64,000 nucleotides of DNA from Vallitalea sp. (GTDB lineage: Bacteria; Bacillota; Clostridia; Lachnospirales; Vallitaleaceae): NCBI GenBank assembly GCA_025210235.1, contig JAOASG010000063.1:1-64000 (forward strand), written 5' to 3'. Below, in pieces: positions 18,602-27,245 of the stretch. Position 1 is the first letter of the stretch. Each line of letters begins with the position of its first letter. The position numbers and the translations under genes were made by a program. The notes under the pieces were generated by a model. That model was not told the origin of the DNA, ran no database searches, and saw nothing but the letters and a program-made list of their open reading frames with translations.

Positions 18602-19354
18602 ATGAGAAGACAACCTAATTATACAAAAATTTTCGCTGCTTCATGTTTAATTATTATTCTTTTGTTTAATACTTTTTCAACTAATATTTTTGCTACAAAT
18701 AACTATATTTTTAAGTGGAGTAATATTAAACAGGTTGAAATTACAGCAAAAAAATTAAATGTACGTATAGGTCCAAGTACTGTATATAGAAAAATAGGAT
18801 ATCTTTCAAACGGTGATATAATTGATATTCTTGGCACACTTGGTAGCTGGTATCTAATTCACATGCCAAACGGTTCTGTAGGTGTTATTTCAAGCACCTA
18901 TACACGAGTACATTCATATTATAATCCAGCCCCACCTCCTAAAGAAAAGCCTGATAAATATAGTGGTAATCTAACTTCAGAAGAAACTCTTATGATTAAT
19001 TTGATTAATTCAGAACGAAAAAGTGCTGGGTTGCCCCCATTTAATATTGACTTTGAACTTATACGTGTTGCCAGAATTAAAGCAGATGATATTGCAACAA
19101 ATCAGTATTTTAACCATGACTCTCCTATTTATGGATCTCCTTTCAAAATGTTAACTGATTTCTCTATACCATATAAAATGGCAGGGGAAAACATTGCAGG
19201 AAATAATACGGTAGAAGCTGCTCAAAAATCTTTAATGAATAGTTTCTCTCATAAATCTAATATATTGTCAAAAGATTATAATTATCTAGGCGTTGGAATT
19301 GCTAATGATCCTAGATACGGAAAAATATTCGTTCAAATGTTTATAAAAAAATAA
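18602..19354 (+). CDS. Secreted SH3b-CAP domain protein
   Basis: 250 residues. A signal peptide (residues about 10-34) is followed by a bacterial SH3 domain (ITAKKLNVRIGPSTVYRKIG, about 45-105), a proline-rich linker and a CAP/SCP domain (LINSERKSAGLPPFNID to the end). The CAP residues His in FNHDSP and Glu in AGENIAG are present. Relatives such as YkwD are found in spore-forming bacteria, often cell-wall associated; the activity is unknown. ATG at 18602 follows GGAAGGAAG; the longer TTG start would overlap that site. Confidence 0.88.
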   Translation: MRRQPNYTKIFAASCLIIILLFNTFSTNIFATNNYIFKWSNIKQVEITAKKLNVRIGPSTVYRKIGYLSNGDIIDILGTLGSWYLIHMPNGSVGVISSTYTRVHSYYNPAPPPKEKPDKYSGNLTSEETLMINLINSERKSAGLPPFNIDFELIRVARIKADDIATNQYFNHDSPIYGSPFKMLTDFSIPYKMAGENIAGNNTVEAAQKSLMNSFSHKSNILSKDYNYLGVGIANDPRYGKIFVQMFIKK

Positions 19355-19366
19355 AACTTATAAAAT

Positions 19367-19396
19367 AAGGCCACTGATATTTTTGTCAGTGACCTT
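19367..19396. terminator. Terminator between the CAP and flavodoxin-SCP2 genes
   Basis: AAGGCCACTGA pairs with TCAGTGACCTT (one mismatch) around an A/T loop, followed by TTTAATAAA. It lies between convergent genes and may serve both. Confidence 0.75.
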
Positions 19397-19448
19397 TAAT
19401 AAATACTCTAAGCTCATTTTACTAAATTAGTAGAACTTATCTATAAGA

Positions 19449-20480
19449 TTAGAAGTTCTTATTAGAAAACTCAAAAATATTATCAATCTCATATAGCCAA
19501 GTAAAGTTTCCTTTTGCTTTTAACTGGCCAGTTAGAAATGCTCTTTGAATAGTCAATCTTCCATTAATTATTTCATCTAATATCTCAGATTCAACATTAA
19601 TAACTACATTAGCTAAGGGATCTGTTCCATCTAATCCTACTAAATTATTATTTTTAACTTTTAAAATTATATTTTGTTTTGTATCTAATAAAATAATATT
19701 ATAAGTACACTCAAATGATAAATCATTACATTTAAATGCTTGAAGAAATTTATCAATATACTTATTATCAGACATAATATCATTATTAGTAAGTTTTTGT
19801 TTGAAAAAATTAGTAATATCTTTTATATCCTGTCTTTGCTTAATAATTGTGCTATCTTCTTCTATCTTTTTAGTACCAGGAAAATCATCTCCTATAAGTT
19901 CGTCAAATATGTTAGCCTCTTGATCTGTCATGACTCCATCTTTTTGTACTGATTTTTCATTATGTAAGTATGTTCCTGTAGGAAATAAATCTCTTTTTTG
20001 ATTAATAATTCTATAGAAGTCTTCTGTTTTCTTATCAATTATTGAAATCATTCTTTCATTGGTTTCTAATTGAACAAATTTTTCTATTTTCCCACAAATA
20101 TTAGTGCCTTCTAAACCTCCAAGCATGTCCCAACATTTTATTAAATAATTAGAAGCATCTCTATCTCCAGTACCATTAGTTAATACAACTGACATTAAAT
20201 ATTTATTTTCAAATACATCTTTTTGCCCAGAAAAAAAACATCTATCAAGAAAAGCTTGCATTTTTCCTCCTATACCAATCCATTTAACAGTTGTAGCTAA
20301 AACAACTCCATCACTTGTTCGTAATTCATCCATAAATTCTTCTGTTATATCACTATAATCAAGATCAAACCTCTTAACATCTACTTCTAATTCTTCTAAT
20401 ACAGTATGTATTCTTGCAACGGCTGCCAAAGATAAATCATCAGCCATATTATTTCCACCATAAACTATTAATATCTTCAT
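19449..20480 (-). CDS. Flavodoxin-like NAD(P)H-dependent oxidoreductase fused to an SCP2 domain
   Basis: 343 residues. Residues 1-190 are a flavodoxin-like FMN reductase fold (KILIVYGGNNMADDLS phosphate loop; DGVVLATTVKWIGIGGKMQAFLDR; LTNGTGDRDAS). Residues about 240-343 resemble an SCP2 sterol/lipid-carrier domain (ILKVKNNNLVGLDGTDPLANVVI ... RLTIQRAFLTGQLKAKGN). The combination suggests reduction of a hydrophobic substrate held by the second domain; this is inference. The start at 20480 follows GAGGAGGA. Its upstream region contains a long palindromic element. Confidence 0.8.
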   Translation of the reverse strand: MKILIVYGGNNMADDLSLAAVARIHTVLEELEVDVKRFDLDYSDITEEFMDELRTSDGVVLATTVKWIGIGGKMQAFLDRCFFSGQKDVFENKYLMSVVLTNGTGDRDASNYLIKCWDMLGGLEGTNICGKIEKFVQLETNERMISIIDKKTEDFYRIINQKRDLFPTGTYLHNEKSVQKDGVMTDQEANIFDELIGDDFPGTKKIEEDSTIIKQRQDIKDITNFFKQKLTNNDIMSDNKYIDKFLQAFKCNDLSFECTYNIILLDTKQNIILKVKNNNLVGLDGTDPLANVVINVESEILDEIINGRLTIQRAFLTGQLKAKGNFTWLYEIDNIFEFSNKNF

Positions 20481-20514
20481 AAATCCTCCTCTAAACATGA
20501 AGTTTTTTAGTTAA

Positions 20515-20740
20515 AGAAAAGCAATTACGTCGCGTTATTCCCGCCAAGGAATAATGTTTTGTTAGCAATATTTCTCTTAATCTGTGACCTGCAATAATCA
20601 ATTAGATTAAATCCAAGAGCCTAGCGGATATGATATAGGGTAATATGGAGCAGTGAGCCATGGACGGCGAGCTCAGCTGTTTAAACAGGACGTTTAATCT
20701 GCTGACGGAATATTACCCTATACCATATCCGCGGAAACCT
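20515..20740. repeat. Long palindromic element, full copy (copy A)
   Basis: Core hairpin 20617-20740: stem arms 20624-20646 and 20710-20732 (23 bp, one mismatch), base loop CCTA/GGAAA, and a 63-base apex at 20647-20709. The apex has GCC[ATGGAC]GGC and TTAAAC[AGGAC]GTTTAA hairpins closed by AGCAG/CTGCT. The upstream flank from 20515 (AGAAAAGCAATTACGT, then TTATTCC/GGAATAA hairpin) is also shared with copy B near 45.1 kb. It lies in the 309-bp gap between two minus-strand genes; no coding content. Confidence 0.85.
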
Positions 20741-20789
20741 TTATCATTTTTAAAAAAATTCACTACATATGACAAATGAAACGCTTATT

Positions 20790-21548
20790 TTATTTAACAT
20801 AATCATAACTTTTATATGAATAATAATCTTTTATATCAATAATATCCCAAGTAGAATAAAAAAACCTCTTTTTTATCCGCATATTTATTATATCATGGAA
20901 ATGCATATTGGAAGCTAAATTATTTTCTACTTTTATTTTAATATAAGTATTATGACTTTTCAATTTAGTTTTTTTGAGAATTATAATTCCTCCTATTTTA
21001 TCAATTATCTCAAACTGCCCTTGTTCATATATTTCTTTCTTAGACATTTGTTTATTACTGTTTTTACTCTTCTTATAGCAATCCATATCAATAATCATAG
21101 GGCTAAAACTTAGCACTGGTGATTCTGTATATTTTTGAATTTTCCTAATGATATAAAAGATTCTTAGACTTTCCTCCAAATTAGAATTTAAGTTTCTTTT
21201 ATAAGATTTATTAAGATTAATTCCATGATACTCATTAATAAATTGTATCATCTTTCCTAATTCTCCTATAGCCAACTTTATATCTTGCTCTGATAAAGTA
21301 AGACTGAAACTTGGAATATAAAATAGAATAAATTTATTATAGAAATCTTCGTCAATACTTGATAAATTAATAGATTTATAGAATTTATTACAATAATTTC
21401 TTAAAATTTCTAATGTTTTTTTCCTTTCTTCGTCTATTGCATCTTCCATGTTATAAACATTATTACAATAATCATTTAATAGTTCTAGTACTTCTTTATC
21501 CTCATATTTAACATTATCTTCTTGTAAAACTTCTTTACTAAAAAACAT
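20790..21548 (-). CDS. Hypothetical protein
   Basis: 252 residues, no family recognised. No signal peptide or membrane segment. The N-terminal half is helical and acidic/Lys rich; the C-terminal half (IDKIGGIIILKKTKLKSHN ... NMRIKKRFFYSTWDIIDIKDYY) looks beta-rich. GGTGGTGA precedes the ATG, giving modest support for expression. It is flanked by rhomboid upstream and the long palindromic element downstream. Confidence 0.55.
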   Translation of the reverse strand: MFFSKEVLQEDNVKYEDKEVLELLNDYCNNVYNMEDAIDEERKKTLEILRNYCNKFYKSINLSSIDEDFYNKFILFYIPSFSLTLSEQDIKLAIGELGKMIQFINEYHGINLNKSYKRNLNSNLEESLRIFYIIRKIQKYTESPVLSFSPMIIDMDCYKKSKNSNKQMSKKEIYEQGQFEIIDKIGGIIILKKTKLKSHNTYIKIKVENNLASNMHFHDIINMRIKKRFFYSTWDIIDIKDYYSYKSYDYVK

Positions 21549-21663
21549 AAATTCACCACCGCAAAAGAGATATTTTTCTATTATTATTTTTCTCTTTGAC
21601 TGGTATTTTTATTCATGGGTTATCACTCAAAATTTATTTTTTCTATGTCATTTTCTACTTAAC

Positions 21664-22704
21664 TCATCCACTTTTCCTATAACAAAATAAAGTAGCTACA
21701 ATTGCGCCTCCAATAAAACCACCTAAGTGTGCTAAATTACTTATTTCTGGTTTTAATGTACCAAATCCTATACCTATAATAAATAAAATTATAATTGTAT
21801 AAGAAGTTAATCCCCCAATATTTTTCTTAAATACTTTTGAATATACTAAAATTGCACCAATTAGTCCGTATATAGCTCCTGAAGCACCAGCAGATACTGT
21901 CATCCTATTACTTAGTAAATCAACTCCTACACCTAACATGGAACCAACAATACCAGATACTACGTATAAAATTATGAATTCCCATCTTTTTAAATATTTT
22001 TCTATACGAGTTCCAAATACATAAAGTCCAAAAATATTATATAGAAGGTGCATAGCTCCAATATGAATAAACATAGAAGTGATTATTCTATAATATTCTC
22101 CTTGTTTTAAAAAAGAGTATGAATCTATTGCACCAAATTTTATTAAATTACTAATATTAGTGGTTCCACCAGATAACTCCATTATTATAAAAACGAAAAT
22201 GTTTATAGCTATAAGTGAATATGTTATATATGGAACTTGTTCGTTCTCTTTTAATATCTTTGGTTTTGGTTTATAAGAATTACCACTAGCTAATAACTTA
22301 TTAATGTCTTTTTTAATACCTATTACACTACTCACTTGCTTACTAGGTATAATTAATTTTTCCTCTTTAATATCAATTATCCAATTAATATCAATAAGCT
22401 CGTCGTCAAAATCAGGAGTATAATTGACATCTTTATATATATCTAATGTATATTCAGTTAATATTAAATTTAATAAAATAATTTTATTAACATCAACATG
22501 ATTAAATTGTTTTTTAGTTATATTTTTATAATCACTAAATTTTTCCTTACTAAATGTATGAGAACTATCTAAAGATATAATATTAATTAGATATAAACTA
22601 CTTTTATCAAATGTTGCATACATTTTAACTTTTTCACTATCTGTTGGGATAGACTCATAATTATAACTATCAAAAAGATCACATATTTTATTAAATGTAT
22701 TCAT
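21664..22704 (-). CDS. Rhomboid-family intramembrane serine protease
   Basis: 346 residues. A soluble N-terminal domain of about 155 residues precedes six or seven membrane segments. The catalytic dyad is seen as Ser in SAGASGAIYG (about residue 275) and His in NLAHLGGFIGG (about 326); the oxyanion-site GAMHLLYNIFGLYVFG is also intact. It would cleave membrane-spanning segments of other proteins; the substrate is unknown. It stands alone, 115 bp from the next gene. Confidence 0.92.
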   Translation of the reverse strand: MNTFNKICDLFDSYNYESIPTDSEKVKMYATFDKSSLYLINIISLDSSHTFSKEKFSDYKNITKKQFNHVDVNKIILLNLILTEYTLDIYKDVNYTPDFDDELIDINWIIDIKEEKLIIPSKQVSSVIGIKKDINKLLASGNSYKPKPKILKENEQVPYITYSLIAINIFVFIIMELSGGTTNISNLIKFGAIDSYSFLKQGEYYRIITSMFIHIGAMHLLYNIFGLYVFGTRIEKYLKRWEFIILYVVSGIVGSMLGVGVDLLSNRMTVSAGASGAIYGLIGAILVYSKVFKKNIGGLTSYTIIILFIIGIGFGTLKPEISNLAHLGGFIGGAIVATLFCYRKSG

Positions 22705-22820
22705 ATGATGTTTTCACCCTTAAAGTTTTGTTTTTTATTATTATTGTATCTATTTCTCAAAATAAATCAACCATTATTTACTAATTTCAAAAATTAAAAT
22801 TACTCACTAAAATATAAGTC

Positions 22821-22860
22821 AATAAACCTATCGTAACTTATTTCATATCCGCAGAAACTT
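22821..22860. repeat. Possible remnant of the long palindromic family (copy E)
   Basis: AACCTATCG on the left and CATATCCGCAGAAACTT on the right resemble the outer parts of copy A, with the apex missing. The match is short and the identification is weak. Confidence 0.35.
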
Positions 22861-22873
22861 TTCTATAAAAAAA

Positions 22874-22909
22874 CACTAGCCAATAAGCTTAGTGACTCAT
22901 TGGCTAGTG
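22874..22909 (-). terminator. Terminator of the por operon
   Basis: Perfect 11-bp stem CACTAGCCAAT/ATTGGCTAGTG with a 14-base loop. Read on the minus strand it is followed by seven T. It lies about 20 bases after the porB stop. Confidence 0.9.
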
Positions 22910-22930
22910 ATATAAAATAGAGAATAACTC

Positions 22931-23863
22931 TTATGCTTCTTCTCCACAAAGTTTTAATAATTTTTCCCATCTACGATCAATTTCTTCTTGGATTTCAGCT
23001 ACAACTTCTGGATTCTTAGCAACATGTTTGAATCTTCCTTGAGCTTCTAACCAATCGCTGATTGGACGTTTGTTCTTTGGTTTGTAAGTTAACTTGTACT
23101 CACCATTAACCACTTCAAATAATGGCCAGAAGCAAGTATCAACAGCTATCTCACATAATTCCATTAAACGATCTGTTTCATATCTCCATCCACGTGGACA
23201 TGGAGCTAAAACGTTAAGGAATGCTGGACCTTCAGTATAAATAGCTTTTTCAGCTTTTTCATATAAATCTTTGAAGTTCTTCATTGGAGCTGATTGAGCT
23301 ACATATGGAATACCATGAGCAACCATAACTCTAGTTAAATCTTTTCTATATTGTTGCTTACCTGGAACAACTGAACCTGCTGGTGAAGTTGTTGTATCAG
23401 CATATTTTGGAGTAGCTGATGATCTTTGAATACCAGTATTCATGTAAGCACCGTTGTCATAACATACATAAACCATGTCATGACCTCTTTCCATAGCTCC
23501 TGATAAAGATTGAAGTCCGATATCGTAAGTTCCACCGTCTCCACCAAATGCTATGAATTTATAAGTATCATCAATTTTACCTTGTTTTTTTAATGAAGTG
23601 TATGCAGCTTCTGCACCTGAAACTGATGCTCCAGCGTTTTCAAAAGCTGAGTGAATAAAGGAATCTTGCCATGCTGTATAAGGATATAAGAAAGTAGAAA
23701 CTTCTAAACATCCTGTAGCAGCACCAATTACTGCATGATCTTCTTGTTTTAATGCTCTAAGTACCGTACGAACTACTACTGGAGCACCACATCCAGCACA
23801 CATTCTATGTCCACCAGTTAATCTTTCTGGTTTTTGTGTTGTTTCTTTTAAATTATATGCCAT
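22931..23863 (-). CDS. porB: Pyruvate:ferredoxin oxidoreductase, beta (thiamine diphosphate) subunit
   Basis: 310 residues. Carries the thiamine diphosphate site (GGDGGTYDIGLQSLSGAMER ... VCYDNGAYMNTG) and cysteines for an iron-sulfur cluster (RMCAGCGAP; TGCLEVS; APCPRGWRYETD). With the alpha, gamma and delta subunits it oxidises a 2-oxoacid, most likely pyruvate, to acyl-CoA, CO2 and reduced ferredoxin in the cytoplasm. GGAGGTGAAATAGAAG precedes the ATG. Last gene of the gamma-delta-alpha-beta operon, 23 bases after porA. Substrate specificity among 2-oxoacids cannot be proved from sequence alone. Confidence 0.93.
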   Translation of the reverse strand: MAYNLKETTQKPERLTGGHRMCAGCGAPVVVRTVLRALKQEDHAVIGAATGCLEVSTFLYPYTAWQDSFIHSAFENAGASVSGAEAAYTSLKKQGKIDDTYKFIAFGGDGGTYDIGLQSLSGAMERGHDMVYVCYDNGAYMNTGIQRSSATPKYADTTTSPAGSVVPGKQQYRKDLTRVMVAHGIPYVAQSAPMKNFKDLYEKAEKAIYTEGPAFLNVLAPCPRGWRYETDRLMELCEIAVDTCFWPLFEVVNGEYKLTYKPKNKRPISDWLEAQGRFKHVAKNPEVVAEIQEEIDRRWEKLLKLCGEEA

Positions 23864-23886
23864 CTTCTATTTCACCTCCAATTAAT

Positions 23887-25071
23887 CTAAGCTTCTACTA
23901 CGCCTAAGTAACGATAAGGATCGTCAACTTTATTTGCATTAATAATTTCTGTTAAGTCAGCATATACTTTTTCAATATCACTTGTCTTAACGTCACGTCC
24001 ACCTAATCCATAGATATAGTTAACTGCAAGTGGCTTAGCATCACTATTATATAAAGAACTAACTGTTTCAGTAAATAGTGGAGCACCTTTTGCATTGAAT
24101 CCATCACATTTATCCATAATAGCTACTGCTTTTAATCCTGAAAGAGCTTTTGCAAGTTCTTCAGCTGGGAATGGACGGAATACTCTAATCTTAACTAATC
24201 CAACTTTTTCACCTTTTGCTCTAAGAGCATCTACAACAAATTTAGAAGTACCAGCAGTTGAACCAATTACAACGATAGCTCTTTCTGCATCTTCCATTTT
24301 ATATTCTTCAAATAAACCATATTCTCTTCCAGTCATTTTTGCAAAATCTGCTGATACTTTTAAAATAGCTTCTTTTGCATTTCTCATACTCTCAGCTTGT
24401 TGACGTTTATGTTCGAAGTAATGAGTTGTAATAGCAAGTGGTCCTACCGCTATGTTTTCATCACTATTTAATAAGTAGTGATTTGGTTTATAAGTACCAA
24501 CGAACTCTTTTACTTTTTCATCTTCAATAAGCTCAATATTTTCAACCGCATGAGAAGTAATGAATCCATCATAACAGTTCATTACAGGAAGTTGTACATC
24601 TGCTTCTTCACTGATTCTAACTGCCATAATACAGTTATCATAAGCTTCTTGGTTATTTTCTCCGTATATTTGAATCCATCCTGAATCTCTTGCACCCATT
24701 GAATCTGAATGATCATTATGTATATTGATTGGACCTGATAATGCACGGTTAACTACTGATAAAACCATTGGTAATTTGCATGATGCAGCAATGTATAACA
24801 TTTCCCACATTAATGCTAAACCATTAGCTGATGTTGCTGTCATTGTTCTTGCACCTGCAGTACCTGCACCGATACAAGCTGACATAGCTGAATGTTCTGA
24901 TTCTACAGGAACGAATTCTGTATCTACTTGACCATTTGCAACAAATGCTGAGAAGTATTGTGGTACTTCTGTTGATGGAGTAATAGGGAATGCTGCTACT
25001 ACATCAGGATTAATTTGTCTCATTGCAATGGCTACAGCCTCGTTACCTGATAATTTATCACGAATTGCCAT
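23887..25071 (-). CDS. porA: Pyruvate:ferredoxin oxidoreductase, alpha subunit
   Basis: 394 residues. Contains the pyrimidine-binding domain (LSGNEAVAIAMRQINPDVVAAFPITPSTEVPQ) and the second transketolase-like domain (AIVVIGSTAGTSKFVVDALRAKGEKVGLVKIRVFRPFP). The early FPITPST and TATSANGLALM motifs are typical of PorA. It pairs with porB to form the catalytic core. GATAGGAGGGAAATGAAGAT gives a strong ribosome binding site at this ATG. Lies 22 bases after porD. Confidence 0.94.
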   Translation of the reverse strand: MAIRDKLSGNEAVAIAMRQINPDVVAAFPITPSTEVPQYFSAFVANGQVDTEFVPVESEHSAMSACIGAGTAGARTMTATSANGLALMWEMLYIAASCKLPMVLSVVNRALSGPINIHNDHSDSMGARDSGWIQIYGENNQEAYDNCIMAVRISEEADVQLPVMNCYDGFITSHAVENIELIEDEKVKEFVGTYKPNHYLLNSDENIAVGPLAITTHYFEHKRQQAESMRNAKEAILKVSADFAKMTGREYGLFEEYKMEDAERAIVVIGSTAGTSKFVVDALRAKGEKVGLVKIRVFRPFPAEELAKALSGLKAVAIMDKCDGFNAKGAPLFTETVSSLYNSDAKPLAVNYIYGLGGRDVKTSDIEKVYADLTEIINANKVDDPYRYLGVVEA

Positions 25072-25093
25072 ATCTTCATTTCCCTCCTATCTA

Positions 25094-25405
25094 TTATTCA
25101 CCTTCTGGTACGAAATCGAATGCACCGAAAGGACAAGCTTTAACACAAACTCCACAACCTTTACAATGATCGTAATCTATTCCAGTCATTTTTTTATCTT
25201 TTACTATAATTGAAGAATCTGGACATACTGGATAACATAATAAACATTGTTTACATTTATCTGTATTCCATATAGGTCTCATAGCTCTCCAGTCACCAGT
25301 TTTAAAATAATTAGCATTTCCTGTTTCTGTTACAACACCACCTGGAGTTGTTTCTTGCCAAGGGGTATAAGCTGGTATTATATCATGATTGAATTTCTTA
25401 CTCAT
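25094..25405 (-). CDS. porD: Pyruvate:ferredoxin oxidoreductase, delta (2[4Fe-4S]) subunit
   Basis: 103 residues with two classic four-cysteine motifs, CKQCLLCYPVCP and CKGCGVCVKACP, which hold the two [4Fe-4S] clusters that pass electrons to ferredoxin. The ATG overlaps the stop codon of the gamma gene by four bases (ATGA), indicating translational coupling, and is preceded by GGAGGTGAAGGG. Confidence 0.95.
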   Translation of the reverse strand: MSKKFNHDIIPAYTPWQETTPGGVVTETGNANYFKTGDWRAMRPIWNTDKCKQCLLCYPVCPDSSIIVKDKKMTGIDYDHCKGCGVCVKACPFGAFDFVPEGE

Positions 25406-25980
25406 GCACCCTTCACCTCCGTAAGCGATTTCTTTAATGCTTCCATATTAGGAGCAATTACATGTGGTTTGTTGGCAAATTTATGGTGGAATGATTTTTC
25501 CATTGAACTAATTAAAGTTTCTTCATCCATAATATTTGCTACTTTTACAACTGCTGCAAGCATAGGTGTATTAGGGAAGTATCTTCCAAGAGTTGCCATA
25601 GAGATTTCTCTAGCATCAATTGTATAAACGCCACCTTTATAACCTTTTAATTTAGATTTTACTTGTTCTGGTGTTTTTGATGTATTAATAATAATACCGC
25701 CTGTTTCTTTTAAACCTGCAGTTACATCAACAACATCGATTAATGTTTCGTCTACTACTACTACAAAATCAGGTTCGTAAATATTTGAATGAATAGGACA
25801 TCTTTCATCACTAATACGATTGTATGCAGTAATAGGAGCTCCCATACGTTCTGGACCGTATTCTGGGAAGCCTTGGATGAATTTTCCAGTGTCGAACGCA
25901 GCCTCAGCTAACAATAATGATGCTGTTTTAGCACCTTGTCCGCCTCGACCATGCCAACGAATTTCTAACATATTACCCAT
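25402..25980 (-). CDS. porG: Pyruvate:ferredoxin oxidoreductase, gamma subunit
   Basis: 192 residues. The N-terminal EIRWHGRGGQGAKTASLLLAEA motif is the signature of 2-oxoacid:acceptor oxidoreductase gamma subunits, which help bind coenzyme A. First gene of the operon. I chose the ATG at 25980 with AGGAGG nine bases upstream rather than an in-frame TTG two codons earlier. Confidence 0.94.
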   Translation of the reverse strand: MGNMLEIRWHGRGGQGAKTASLLLAEAAFDTGKFIQGFPEYGPERMGAPITAYNRISDERCPIHSNIYEPDFVVVVDETLIDVVDVTAGLKETGGIIINTSKTPEQVKSKLKGYKGGVYTIDAREISMATLGRYFPNTPMLAAVVKVANIMDEETLISSMEKSFHHKFANKPHVIAPNMEALKKSLTEVKGA

Positions 25981-26038
25981 TGACAAGTTCCCTCCTTATA
26001 TATAGTTAAATTTTTTTAAACAACAATTTTCAACAATG

Positions 26039-26070
26039 TTAGTGTAACACTAATTTGCACTAACTGTCAA
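26039..26070 (-). promoter_or_regulatory. por promoter with overlapping palindrome
   Basis: Minus-strand TTGACA (26065-26070), 18-base spacer, TACACT (26041-26046). The -10 lies inside the palindrome TTAGTGTAACACTAA (26039-26053). An additional TTAGTG half-site is in the spacer. This looks like an operator; the regulator is unknown. Confidence 0.6.
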
Positions 26071-26189
26071 TAGAAAGTACATTGTATGCACAGTTATTTT
26101 TTTAACAATATTTACATATTTATTTATGAAATATAATACATAAATAGCTATTATTACTAAAGCTATGTAGTTATAAATATATTAATTAT

Positions 26190-26678
26190 CTATCTACTTA
26201 CATACTCATACGCAGATGTTCTAATAGTGGATTTAAGTTTTAAAAATTTCAACCTAAAATAAGGTTTGCCTGCATTTATTTTAACAATGATTGTAGGCTC
26301 ATTTATTATTTTAGTAAAGTTATTATTATTATCTTCATATATGAATGGAAACTCTGTATTACTATTGTCAAAAAAGCTCACTTCATATTGTACTTGCTGT
26401 CTCCAATAACTTTTTGATGAAGGTGTCAAGTTATCTTGAAGTTCTAAACTTTCTTTAATAATATATTTTATTATTTTTTGCCCTTCCTCCTTATTATAAA
26501 CTGTAATTCCTGTCGAATATAATTCCTCATCATAAAATAAGCCAGCAGATGCCGAACACTCATCTGCTACCTTCTTTAATTCTTCTAATTGCCTCATGTA
26601 ATTGTTATTATCTGTTTGATATACTAAAAATATTGAAAATAGTATCACCATAGCTAGTGAAAATATAAATGGTTTCAT
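26190..26678 (-). CDS. Minor pilin-like membrane protein of the Tad locus
   Basis: 162 residues with a single N-terminal membrane segment (residues about 4-20) and an extracellular remainder. After the membrane segment comes a helical stretch (MRQLEELKKVADECSASAGLFYD) as in TadE/TadF-type pseudopilins. No family assignment is certain. The ATG overlaps the stop of the preceding gene by four bases, so they are coupled. Last gene of the pilus locus. I see no clear terminator downstream. Confidence 0.6.
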   Translation of the reverse strand: MKPFIFSLAMVILFSIFLVYQTDNNNYMRQLEELKKVADECSASAGLFYDEELYSTGITVYNKEEGQKIIKYIIKESLELQDNLTPSSKSYWRQQVQYEVSFFDNSNTEFPFIYEDNNNNFTKIINEPTIIVKINAGKPYFRLKFLKLKSTIRTSAYEYVSR

Positions 26679-27088
26679 TGCATAATCGCCTCACTTGCCG
26701 TATACCCTTCTACTACATATACTGTTTTATTGTCATCATCTTTTATCCCCCACAGCACAGGAACTGCTATTATTCTTTTTATAGGTACTTCAACTTTATA
26801 ATGTATTAGCTCACTTTTTTTAAATTCATTTTCTCTATATTTACGCACTTCATCCGCAGTTATATGTATATCACTTTCATTGATATTTAAATTGATTGAT
26901 ATGTTTTCTTTTAACTCTCTCTTAATATCTTCTGTAAAGTAACCCTCTTGCTTCGCTTTTTCTTTTGCTGAATATACATAAGACTGTATCTCTGATTTTA
27001 GCAAGTGATTATGCTCATCTAATGCATATTGTAAAGGGAATGGCAGTAATATTAGTAATACTGCCACTAGAACTATAAAATCTTTCAT
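26675..27088 (-). CDS. Membrane-anchored pilin-like protein of the Tad locus
   Basis: 137 residues. One N-terminal hydrophobic segment (about 4-22: FIVLVAVLLILLPFPLQYAL) is followed by a helical then mixed extracellular domain. It begins with MKD plus a hydrophobic helix, as do the two tiny pilin-like proteins upstream, suggesting a shared export route. No exact family recognised. GAGGATAAAATAA precedes the ATG; its stop overlaps the next start. Confidence 0.6.
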   Translation of the reverse strand: MKDFIVLVAVLLILLPFPLQYALDEHNHLLKSEIQSYVYSAKEKAKQEGYFTEDIKRELKENISINLNINESDIHITADEVRKYRENEFKKSELIHYKVEVPIKRIIAVPVLWGIKDDDNKTVYVVEGYTASEAIMQ

Positions 27089-27118
27089 TTATTTTATCCT
27101 CTTATTATTAATTTATGT

Positions 27119-27222
27119 TAAGTAATTGTAAAACTACATTTAGTTGACTCTTAAGTATAATATGTTGGATGCTCACTTGTAATAAGAACTACATATTGTA
27201 TTTAAGAATTAAAATCTATCTA
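27119..27222. repeat. Short palindromic (MITE-like) element lacking its right end
   Basis: Starts with TAAGTAATTGTAAAACTA (27119-27136), identical to the left end of the copy at 12196, and carries the inner ACATATTGTAT. The right terminal repeat is not found. It fills most of the gap between a pilin-like gene and a minor pilin-like gene. Confidence 0.65.
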
Positions 27223-27245
27223 ACTAATCCAGCATCGTCTATATT

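Noticed and set aside
20617..20740. Copies A and B considered as integron attC sites or group II intron pieces
   Set aside because: They lack the attC core pattern and are not next to cassettes or an integrase; no domain V-like motif of a group II intron is present.
20617..20740. Copies A and B considered as hammerhead or twister ribozymes
   Set aside because: The CUGANGA core of hammerheads and the conserved twister loops are not present around the GGAAAC side; identification as a ribozyme is not supported by sequence alone.
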